Shown one piece after another: positions 1 to 6,519 of a stretch of 23,572 nt of DNA. This stretch comes from a virus. Position numbers and translations under genes: made by a program. The stretch's first letter is position 1, and every line of letters starts with the position of its first letter. Below the pieces are notes generated by a model. That model did not search any database, was not told the DNA's origin, and was given only the letters and a program-made list of their open reading frames with translations. The stretch covers positions 1-23,572 of IMG/VR virus record IMGVR_UViG_3300042924_004119; one strand, given 5' to 3'.

Positions 1-351
1 GACGCCATCGAAGTTGTTCAAAAGTCGCAGCAGGGTGAGTTCAAAGGGTCCGCTTTAGGCAAGGCGCTTGAACTGGAAATGGCCATTGAGCAGGCCAAGC
101 AGTTTGAGGAACAGATCAAGATGCTGTTTTTCCAGGCAAACAAGATGGATGTCTGGGCCAGAATTGCAGCCAGGGCGCAGCGGATGGAAGCAGACGCAGC
201 CCATGCGGCGAGGCGTAAAAAGGAAGCCGCAAAGAAACGGCAGCAGGAGTTGGATGAGTTGTTCATTATTTTGATCGGCGCGTTGGTTGTGCTCGTCGTG
301 ATCGGCGCAACTGTTTGGTTTATCGTGGAAGCCACGGCACAAGGAAAATAG
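1..351 (+). CDS. Coiled-coil protein with C-terminal membrane anchor (5' partial)
   Basis: The reading frame is open from the first base of the window, so this is the 3' end of a longer gene; the internal ATG at 79 is probably not the true start. The visible 116 residues are charged and helix-prone, rich in Glu, Lys, Ala and Gln (for example the ARRKKEAAKKRQQ stretch), followed by one clear transmembrane segment (about FIILIGALVVLVVIGATVWF) and a short polar tail. That gives a cytoplasmic or virion coiled coil anchored at its C-terminus. The holin starts one base after the stop codon, so it probably belongs to the lysis or late structural cluster. I do not recognise a named family; similar proteins next to holins in other short-tailed phages are usually annotated as hypothetical. 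A spanin-like role is possible but there is no lipobox or signal peptide in the visible part. Confidence 0.75.
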   Translation, partial: DAIEVVQKSQQGEFKGSALGKALELEMAIEQAKQFEEQIKMLFFQANKMDVWARIAARAQRMEADAAHAARRKKEAAKKRQQELDELFIILIGALVVLVVIGATVWFIVEATAQGK

Positions 352-352
352 T

Positions 353-856
353 ATGTTGTCACTTATCTCCACACTCGGCGGCTTGCTGATTTCCGGCCTG
401 CCAAAATTGCTTGAGTACTTTCAAAACAAAGCCGACCAGAAGCACGAGTTGGCCCTGGCCAGGATGCAAAACGAGCGTGAGTTGGCTCTGGCGGCCCAGG
501 GGTACGCCGCGCAGCAGCGCATTGAGGAAATCCGCACTGATCAGATCATGATGCAGACCGAGGCGCAGATGACCGAGGCCGCTCTGCAACACGACGAAAA
601 GGTGCTGGACAGAGCCCACAAGTGGGTTGCCTCCTACGTCGGCACTGTGCGCCCGACGGTGACGTACATCTTTGTGATTGAATTGGTGCTGATCAACCTG
701 TTCCTGTGCTACTACCTGTACACGAACCCTGGAATGATCAAAAGCATGGACGACGTGCTGCGCTACTCGGACATCATCTTCAGCCCTGATGAAATGTCGA
801 TGTTGGGCGCGATTATTGGCTTTTGGTTCGGTACCCGGACCTGGGGCAAGAAGTGA
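353..856 (+). CDS. Holin, GTA/3TM holin family
   Basis: This 167-residue protein has the layout of the 3TM holin family first described in gene transfer agents. It has a short hydrophobic N-terminus (LISTLGGLLISGLPKLLEYF), a long charged helical hairpin of about 70 residues, a strong transmembrane segment near residues 100-125 (VTYIFVIELVLINLFLCYYL), and a final hydrophobic segment ending in the typical GFWFGTRTWGKK. Holins form lesions in the inner membrane that let the endolysin reach peptidoglycan at the end of infection. The endolysin gene follows directly, overlapping by four bases (GTGA), which supports the role. The start ATG lies just after the upstream stop. Family assignment is from pattern memory; the lysis role is inferred from topology plus neighbour. 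Confidence 0.8.
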   Translation: MLSLISTLGGLLISGLPKLLEYFQNKADQKHELALARMQNERELALAAQGYAAQQRIEEIRTDQIMMQTEAQMTEAALQHDEKVLDRAHKWVASYVGTVRPTVTYIFVIELVLINLFLCYYLYTNPGMIKSMDDVLRYSDIIFSPDEMSMLGAIIGFWFGTRTWGKK

Positions 857-1368
857 AACTGAGCAAGGCCGGCGCTGATCTGATGCATAAGTACGAGGGG
901 TTTAGAAACCGCCCGTACCTGTGTCCGGCGCATATCTGGACGATTGGTTATGGCCATGTGCTGTACCAAGAACAGATTCGCCTGCCGATGATGCGGCCAG
1001 AGGGCAAGACCCAGGCCGACATTCCCATGATCCGTAGGGAGTACCCATTGAAACCGGAGGACAACCGTGTCTGGTCCAAGCAGGAAATTAACGATCTCTT
1101 CGACGCGGATGTCGCAAGTTTTGAACGTGGTGTTTTACGACTTGTGCCCGGCAGTGTTGGCCGTCAAGGCCGCTTTGACGCTCTGGTCAGTATTTCCTTT
1201 AATTTCGGGCTAGGCAATCTCCAGCGCAGCAGCATCCGCATCAAGGCAAATCGAGGCGATTGGGAAGGCGCAGCAGACGCTTTCTTGCTTTGGAACAAAG
1301 GCGGCGGTAAAGTGCTGCCAGGGCTGGACAAGCGCCGCAAAGACGAAAGGGCCCTTTTCCTATCATGA
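853..1368 (+). CDS. Endolysin, T4-type lysozyme (GH24)
   Basis: A 171-residue glycoside hydrolase 24 muramidase. Counting from the GTG start, the catalytic pattern E-8x-[D/C]-5x-T is exact: Glu15 in KYEGFR, Cys24 in the position that is Asp in T4 lysozyme, and Thr30 in WTIGYGH. The Cys variant is known in lambdoid lysozymes. Further family marks are the segment ALVSISFNFG and the C-terminal GLDKRRKDERALF. There is no N-terminal signal or SAR anchor, so export should depend on the holin. I chose GTG at 853 because it overlaps the holin stop as GTGA; the in-frame TTG at 823 would add ten residues with no family match. The gene ends in an ATGA overlap with the next one. Confidence 0.93.
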   Translation: MKLSKAGADLMHKYEGFRNRPYLCPAHIWTIGYGHVLYQEQIRLPMMRPEGKTQADIPMIRREYPLKPEDNRVWSKQEINDLFDADVASFERGVLRLVPGSVGRQGRFDALVSISFNFGLGNLQRSSIRIKANRGDWEGAADAFLLWNKGGGKVLPGLDKRRKDERALFLS

Positions 1369-1757
1369 GCACGGCAAAGAAGACAGACCCGGCAAAATGG
1401 GACAGGATCGTCTCCCAGGTCAAAGCCAGCGGGAAAGGCGGCTCTCCTGGGCAATGGAGCGCCAGGAAGGCCCAGCTTGCCACGCAGAAGTACAAATCTT
1501 CTGGGGGGGGTTACAAAGGCCCCAAGAAGGCGGATAATTCGCTCTCACAGTGGACGAAAGAGGACTGGGGAACGAAGTCTGGAAAGCCGTCCACGCAGGG
1601 ATCCCAAGCAACCGGCGAGCGGTATCTGCCCAAAAAGGCACGAGAGAAGTTAACACCTTCTGAATACGCGGCAACAACGCGAGCCAAAAGAGAAGGCATG
1701 CGACAGGGCAAGCAATTTGTCCCGCAGCCAGAATCTATCAAGAAGAAGGTGTGGTGA
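1365..1757 (+). CDS. DUF5872-type small basic protein
   Basis: A 130-residue, strongly basic, polar protein without membrane segments. It shows the marks I associate with DUF5872: an N-terminal KKTDPAKWDRIVSQVKAS, then GQWSARKAQLATQKYKSSGG, and the core QWTKEDWGTKSGKPST followed by GERYLPKKAREKLT. The function of the family is unknown; it occurs in phages and some large viruses. Here it sits between the endolysin and the tail adaptor, overlapping the former by four bases, so it is made with late proteins and might be a DNA-associated or virion component (inference). A run of eight G at 1503-1510 encodes the Gly-Gly-Gly and is a potential slippage site. The stop overlaps the next start by one base. 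Confidence 0.8.
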   Translation: MSTAKKTDPAKWDRIVSQVKASGKGGSPGQWSARKAQLATQKYKSSGGGYKGPKKADNSLSQWTKEDWGTKSGKPSTQGSQATGERYLPKKAREKLTPSEYAATTRAKREGMRQGKQFVPQPESIKKKVW

Positions 1758-2392
1758 TGACCGTAGCCGCAGTCATGACATACGACAGCTTGGTCGAGGA
1801 CATCCAGTCGTATCTGGAGCGTACCGATCAGGCCACCCTTGACAAGATCCCCCAGTTCATCATGCTGGCGGAGCAGATCATTGCCGCCGATCTGAAGTTT
1901 TTGGGCAATCTGCAAGTGGTCACCAGCCAGATGGTGCAGGGCGAAAACGTAATCGCCAAGCCTGCGCGTTGGAGAAAAACTGTCTCTATGAACGTCACGG
2001 TCGACGGCAAGCGCCAGCCCGTGCTCATCCGCGCCTACGAGTACATCCGAGAGTATTGGCCGGATCCCGCTCAGGAGGCGGCCCCGAAGTTCTTCTGCGA
2101 CTACGACTACGAGCACTGGCTGATCGGCCCGACGCCTGACGTTGCGTACAACTACGAGGTGCTGTACTACGAGCGTTTGCAGCCTCTTGACTCCAGCAAC
2201 CAGTCCAACTGGTTCACGCAGTACGCCCCCCAGGCTCTGCTTTATGGCTCCCTGCTCCAGGCCATGCCGTTCCTCAAGAACGACGAGCGCATGCCGATGT
2301 GGCAGGGCAACTACGACCGCATCATCCAAGTCCTGAAGGAAGAGAACATCACCAGGGTGGCTGACCGTCAGGCGATTGTGAGGGATTCATGA
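1757..2392 (+). CDS. Head-tail adaptor protein (SU10 adaptor-like)
   Basis: A 211-residue protein starting MTVAAVMTYDSLVEDIQSYL with the helical segment IPQFIMLAEQIIAADLKFLG, typical of adaptor proteins that form the ring between portal and tail nozzle in podoviruses such as SU10. The middle is beta-rich (VDGKRQPVLIRAYEYIREYWPD and DYDYEHWLIGPTPD), and the C-terminal half is helical with a conserved QYAPQALLYGSLLQA. ATG 1757 overlaps the upstream stop by one base (TGATG) and is preceded by AAGAAGG; the GTG codons at 1751 and 1754 are less likely starts. The fibre-like and nozzle-like genes downstream fit a tail-assembly cluster. The call rests on recognised patterns, not on a database search. 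Confidence 0.78.
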   Translation: MTVAAVMTYDSLVEDIQSYLERTDQATLDKIPQFIMLAEQIIAADLKFLGNLQVVTSQMVQGENVIAKPARWRKTVSMNVTVDGKRQPVLIRAYEYIREYWPDPAQEAAPKFFCDYDYEHWLIGPTPDVAYNYEVLYYERLQPLDSSNQSNWFTQYAPQALLYGSLLQAMPFLKNDERMPMWQGNYDRIIQVLKEENITRVADRQAIVRDS

Positions 2393-3624
2393 GCTTTACC
2401 AGCCCTTTCACCGGTCAGGTGATCCAGCCGACGGACGTATCGTTCCGTGCCATTACCCTGAGCGTCACCACGACCCTGTCCTGGCCGATCAACGGCAGCG
2501 ACACGGACAATGCTGCCGCCAGGATCATGAACGTCTCGGCCACGGCGGGCAGCCTGCTGCTCAAGATGCCGCCGGCCAATCAGGCCTCTGTCGGTCAAGA
2601 CGCGCTGATCCGCAACGTCGGTGCTACCACCTTCACGGTGGCCGACTACAACGGCAACACCATCGTTGCTGTGGCTTCTGGCGAGGCCAAGTACATCTAC
2701 ATCACCAGCAACGCCACTGAATCGGGCACTTGGGGGGTCATTTCCTTCGGCGTGGGAAGCTCAAGCGCAGATGCTTCGACCCTGGCAGGGTATGGCCTCA
2801 AGGCTCTGTCCACGACCCTCAATCAGTCCCATACGGTTCAGACGTTCTCGTCCAACTACACGGCTGTGGCCTCTGACCGGGCGGCCTCCTACGTTTGGAC
2901 GGGCGGATCTGGAACCTTGAGCCTGACGGGTGCATCGACCCTTGGAAACGACTGGTTCCTGATGATCCGCAACAGCGGAACCGGTGCCTTGGCTGTCAGC
3001 CCGGCTTCGGGCCTGATCAACGGCCTTGCGAGCATTTCCTTGCAGCCGTCTGATTCGGCTTTCATCGTCTGCTCTGGAAGCGCCTTTTACACGGTCGGTC
3101 TGGGGCGCAGCACGCAGTTCAACTTCACGCAGTTGACCAAGGCGGTTGTTTCTGGCTCGTACACCCTGACCTCGTCGGAAGCATCCAACGTGGTGCAGAA
3201 GTACACCGGCACACTCTCTGGCAACGTGACGGTCACCTTGCCGCAGACGGTTCAGGTTTACTACATCACAAATCAGACCGATGGCGGTGGATCGGGGTAT
3301 CAGATCACGTTCACCACCGGCTCTGGTGGTGCAACGGCAACCGTTCCCGCCGGTCAGCAGGTTATCTTGCTGTGCGACTCCGTCAACCTGCTCAACGCCT
3401 CAACGATTGCCGCTGGTGCTGTCAATCTGTCCCTGGTTGATGGCTCTGTGGGTGCCCCGTCGCTCAACTTCGCAAGCGAGACATCAACCGGAATTTATCG
3501 CCCAGGCTCTGGAGAGTTCGGCATCGCCGTGCTTGGTGCGAAGTATTTTGGTCTGACGACCACCGGCTTGTCGATTACCGGCACGGGCATCTTTAGCGGC
3601 GGTGTTCAAGGCGGGGCGTTCTAA
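2389..3624 (+). CDS. Beta-rich fibre or decoration-like virion protein with three tandem domains
   Basis: A 411-residue protein rich in Ser, Thr, Gly and Val, with almost no charged clusters: an all-beta virion protein. Three successive domains of about 85-100 residues look alike (near residues 42-121, 166-237 and 268-340). Each has a strand pair (SLLLKMP, TLSLTG, NVTVTLP), then an I-x-N turn (LIRNVG, MIRNSG, YITNQT), and then a strand ending in residues such as FIVCSG or ILLCDS. The last 70 residues contain SLNFASETSTGIYRPGSGEFGIA, a segment I associate with phage tail fibre C-termini, but no endosialidase chaperone follows. Likely a tail fibre, spike base or head fibre that contacts the host. 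It starts by ATGA overlap with the adaptor gene. Confidence 0.72.
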   Translation: MSFTSPFTGQVIQPTDVSFRAITLSVTTTLSWPINGSDTDNAAARIMNVSATAGSLLLKMPPANQASVGQDALIRNVGATTFTVADYNGNTIVAVASGEAKYIYITSNATESGTWGVISFGVGSSSADASTLAGYGLKALSTTLNQSHTVQTFSSNYTAVASDRAASYVWTGGSGTLSLTGASTLGNDWFLMIRNSGTGALAVSPASGLINGLASISLQPSDSAFIVCSGSAFYTVGLGRSTQFNFTQLTKAVVSGSYTLTSSEASNVVQKYTGTLSGNVTVTLPQTVQVYYITNQTDGGGSGYQITFTTGSGGATATVPAGQQVILLCDSVNLLNASTIAAGAVNLSLVDGSVGAPSLNFASETSTGIYRPGSGEFGIAVLGAKYFGLTTTGLSITGTGIFSGGVQGGAF

Positions 3625-5838
3625 ATGACGCAGAAGGTCTTCTCGCTCGACACGCGGGCTGGAATCCAGCGTGACGGTACCGTTTACGACAAGATTTTCT
3701 ACAACGATGGGCAGTGGGTGCGCTTTCAGCGTGGCCGCCCCAGGAAGATCGGCGGCTACCGGGTCATCTCTGACGGCTTGAGCGGGCCTTCTCGCGGCAT
3801 CTGGGTCAACCCTCAAGACTCGTTCAATTCCATCTTCAGCGGGTACAGCGACGGCTTGCAAGTTTTGGTCATTGACGACAACGGTATCGGTGCCGGCGTG
3901 ACCAATTTCACGCTGTCCAACTTTACCGCGTCTCCATTGAACCTTTGGCAGTTCGACGGCTTCTACGATGTATCCGGGTCTGGTCTGCAAACGATTGTTG
4001 CTCATCCTGGGAAGAATCTTGTTGCGATTGACAGCACCGCCAACACCCCTGTTTTGGCCGGGAACATCAACGGCTCGACCATGTCCAAGGTCGGCGTTTT
4101 TACCGACTCGGCAACCACCGTAAGCGGCAACAACGTCATCACCCTGGCCGCAGTGAATCCTTTTGTCGGTGCCGGGCAGACTGTGACCGGTGCGGGTATC
4201 CCTGCCAACACTACCGTGGTGTCTGTTTCGACGACCAGCGTGACGATCTCCAACAATGCTACGGCTTCGGCTACGGTGACTGTCACGTTCGACAACAACA
4301 TCTCCGTCTCCGGCGGCGTGGTGTCCCTGCACCCGTACCTGTTCGTGTACGGCAACAACGGCTTGATTCAAAATTGCTCTGCCGGCAACTTGGATGACTG
4401 GGTTTCTGCGGACGCCAATGCGACCAACGTGGCCACCGGAAAGATCGTCCAGGGGCTACCCGTCAGGGGCGGCTCCAACGCGCCTTCTGGGCTGTTTTGG
4501 AGCCTTGACAGCCTCATCCGCGTGTCGTTCATCGGCGGCACGGGAACCCCTCCCCAATACTGGCGCTATGACATCATCAGCAGCCAGTCCTCAATCTTGT
4601 CGTCCCAGTCGGCCATCGAGTACGACGGGATCTATTACTGGTGCGGTGTTGACCGATTCCTTCTCTACAACGGTGTGGTCAAGGAAATCCCGAACAGCAT
4701 GAACCAGAACTACTTCTTCGACAACCTGAACTACTCCCAGCGCCAGAAGGTTTGGGTGACCAAGGTGCCCAGGTACGGAGAGATCTGGTGGTTCTACCCC
4801 CGCGGGGACGCAACCGAATGCACCGACGCAATCATTTACAACGTGCGCGAGAACGTCTGGTATGACGCCGGGCAGGCCCTTGGTGCCCGTCGGTCTGCCG
4901 GGTACTTCTCCCAGGTGTTTGCGTTCCCCATCGCGGCCAATTGGGATGCCAGCGAGGCCGAGGCCGTCTTTGTGGACGACTTCAATGAGGTTTCTGGCAG
5001 CGAGTTTTTGTACCTTGACACCTACAACACGCAGGCCGCCATAAATCAAGTCATCTCCGGATCGAACATCCCGACCGGCACGACCGTTGTCGCCATTACG
5101 TCGAGCAACATCAAGACCCTCGGTACGATCACCCCTGGGTCTGGATATGTGGATGCCGTCTACACCAACGTGCCCTTTACTGGTGGCTCCGGGATGGGCG
5201 CAAAGGCGACGATTTCTGTCGTCGGTGGTCAGGTGACGACGGTGACGGTTACGGATCGCGGGGCAGGATATGAGATCGGCGACATCCTGAGCGCGAGCAA
5301 CACAAACCTGGGTGGATCCGGCTCTGGATTCGCAGTTCCCGTGTCGGCGATTTATGCCCAGGCCATTGAGATGTCTGCCGCGGCCACCGCAAGCGGAACG
5401 GCTTCGTTGACGTTTTCGACTCCTGCCGGGCTGGTTCGTTTGTACCAGCACGAGATCGGAACCGACGATGTCGAGGGTCAAAACGTGTCTGCCATCCGCA
5501 GCTACTTCGAGACCAGTGACCTGAGCTTGACTGCTGGTGGCCCGTCTCAGCCTGCCGCTGAAGGCCCGAACCGATGGCTCAGGATCGAGCGGATTGAGCC
5601 CGACTTCTTGCAAGAAGGCGAGATGTCGGTGATCGTGACCGGACGGCCTTTCGCTCAAGGGGAGGACAAGGAGTCTGACCCGTACATCTTTGGCCCGAAC
5701 ACCGGCAAGATCGACATGCGTGAGCAGCGCCGAGAGTTGCGCCTGCGGTTCATCTCTGATGTAGCCGGCGGCGACTATCAACTGGGCAGGCTGCTCCTGA
5801 ACGCCGAGGTGGGCGACGTGAGGCCATATGGCCCTTAA
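3625..5838 (+). CDS. Tail nozzle / stabilisation-like protein with inserted Ig-like domains
   Basis: A 737-residue protein. Residues 1-135 (starting MTQKVFSLDTRAGIQRDG, with WVRFQRGRPRKIGGY), the centre (about 240-456, with SQSAIEYDGIYYWCGVDR and IIYNVRENVWY) and the end (605-737, with RELRLRFISDV and QLGRLLLNAEVGDVRPYGP) read as a beta-propeller-type tail protein comparable to P22 gp10 or T7-like tubular protein B, the tube through which DNA leaves. Two insertions interrupt it: an Ig-like repeat at about 169-225, and a second copy at about 457-600 that is itself split by an 82-residue Gly-rich domain (GSGYVDAVYTNVPFTGG...). It follows the fibre gene directly; AAGGCGGGG lies upstream of the ATG. 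Function is inferred from position and C-terminal pattern. Confidence 0.72.
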   Translation: MTQKVFSLDTRAGIQRDGTVYDKIFYNDGQWVRFQRGRPRKIGGYRVISDGLSGPSRGIWVNPQDSFNSIFSGYSDGLQVLVIDDNGIGAGVTNFTLSNFTASPLNLWQFDGFYDVSGSGLQTIVAHPGKNLVAIDSTANTPVLAGNINGSTMSKVGVFTDSATTVSGNNVITLAAVNPFVGAGQTVTGAGIPANTTVVSVSTTSVTISNNATASATVTVTFDNNISVSGGVVSLHPYLFVYGNNGLIQNCSAGNLDDWVSADANATNVATGKIVQGLPVRGGSNAPSGLFWSLDSLIRVSFIGGTGTPPQYWRYDIISSQSSILSSQSAIEYDGIYYWCGVDRFLLYNGVVKEIPNSMNQNYFFDNLNYSQRQKVWVTKVPRYGEIWWFYPRGDATECTDAIIYNVRENVWYDAGQALGARRSAGYFSQVFAFPIAANWDASEAEAVFVDDFNEVSGSEFLYLDTYNTQAAINQVISGSNIPTGTTVVAITSSNIKTLGTITPGSGYVDAVYTNVPFTGGSGMGAKATISVVGGQVTTVTVTDRGAGYEIGDILSASNTNLGGSGSGFAVPVSAIYAQAIEMSAAATASGTASLTFSTPAGLVRLYQHEIGTDDVEGQNVSAIRSYFETSDLSLTAGGPSQPAAEGPNRWLRIERIEPDFLQEGEMSVIVTGRPFAQGEDKESDPYIFGPNTGKIDMREQRRELRLRFISDVAGGDYQLGRLLLNAEVGDVRPYGP

Positions 5839-6088
5839 TCCGGCTCAGGTCTATGACCCCAGGTATCACACTTTTGAGTCGTGGGCCTGCCTCATGGTCG
5901 AGTTGTATGCGGCGCAGCAGCTTTCGATCCCTGACGCAACCACCGACTGGAAGAAGTGGGGCAACGGCTTGGGTGCGATTGACGTGTTCTCCAACGAGGC
6001 GATCCCGATGACGGACGACTTCGACAATTGGTATGACTGGGCCCAGGCCCTGGTTTCAGCGGTGAACCCTGCGGTGCAAACAACCTGA
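5828..6088 (+). CDS. Small phage protein, unknown function
   Basis: An 86-residue acidic protein with several tryptophans (FESWACLMVELYAAQQ, DWKKWGNG, NWYDWAQALVSAVN). It overlaps the end of the nozzle-like gene by 11 bases, and GTGAGG upstream can serve as ribosome binding site. No membrane segment or known motif. The tight coupling to the nozzle gene and the same late operon suggest a minor virion or assembly protein. Similar short proteins after nozzle genes occur in related phages, but I cannot name the family. Confidence 0.8.
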   Translation: MALNPAQVYDPRYHTFESWACLMVELYAAQQLSIPDATTDWKKWGNGLGAIDVFSNEAIPMTDDFDNWYDWAQALVSAVNPAVQTT

Positions 6089-6099
6089 CGGCAACTGAC

Positions 6100-6519
6100 A
6101 TGGAATACCAGACAGAGGATCAGGAAGTCCAAGAGGCGAACAGAATCGCCCTTGAGTATTTCCGCGGGATCACAAAAACGGAGGAGGAGGCCCAGGAGAT
6201 GATGGGCAGGCTGGCCCGCGTCCTACAGGACGATGGTGCAAAGCTCGTCCACCTCGGAAATGTTTTGTTCCTGATTTTGGTCAGGAGCGAGGGTGTGGTT
6301 GAAGTCCATACCATCGGCGAAGAGAAGCGGCCACGGGACATGGCCAATGATTTCTTGGAGTTGTCCAAGTACCTCAAGAACATCGGCGTGAAGACCGCCT
6401 ACACCTATGCCGAAGACGAGCGGTTCAAGAAGTTGGCCAAAATGATTGATCTGCCGATCAAGCAGTACAAGGCCGACTACGAGGGCATGAAACTTAACGT
6501 GTTTGTGGTGGAGCTATAA
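6100..6519 (+). CDS. Possible GNAT-fold virion protein
   Basis: A 139-residue alpha/beta protein. After a charged N-terminal helix (to about residue 45) comes a strand-turn-strand pattern (KLVHLGNVLFLILVRSEGVV), then VEVHTIGEEKRPRDMANDFLELSKYLKNIG, a final helix (DERFKKLAKMIDL) and a closing strand (MKLNVFVVEL). This order resembles small acetyltransferase-like proteins of T7-group phages, where the gp13-type internal virion protein has a GNAT-like fold. There is no clear acetyl-CoA loop (Q/RxxGxG/A), so enzymatic activity is doubtful. It lies just before the large internal-virion-type genes, which fits a virion role. The GNAT link is a weak inference; the gene itself is well supported by position and length. 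Confidence 0.6.
   Translation: MEYQTEDQEVQEANRIALEYFRGITKTEEEAQEMMGRLARVLQDDGAKLVHLGNVLFLILVRSEGVVEVHTIGEEKRPRDMANDFLELSKYLKNIGVKTAYTYAEDERFKKLAKMIDLPIKQYKADYEGMKLNVFVVEL

Noticed and set aside
1511-2329. - strand open frame of 272 codons
   Set aside because: Antisense to the DUF5872 and adaptor genes, both with recognised features and coupled starts.
3484-4371. - strand open frame of 295 codons
   Set aside because: It straddles the junction of two well-supported + strand genes in antisense and has shadow-type composition.
4591-5781. Long open frame of 396 codons on the - strand
   Set aside because: It is wholly antisense to the nozzle-like gene, is rich in Arg/His/Val as expected of a mirror of GC-rich coding sequence, and shows no family features or start signal.
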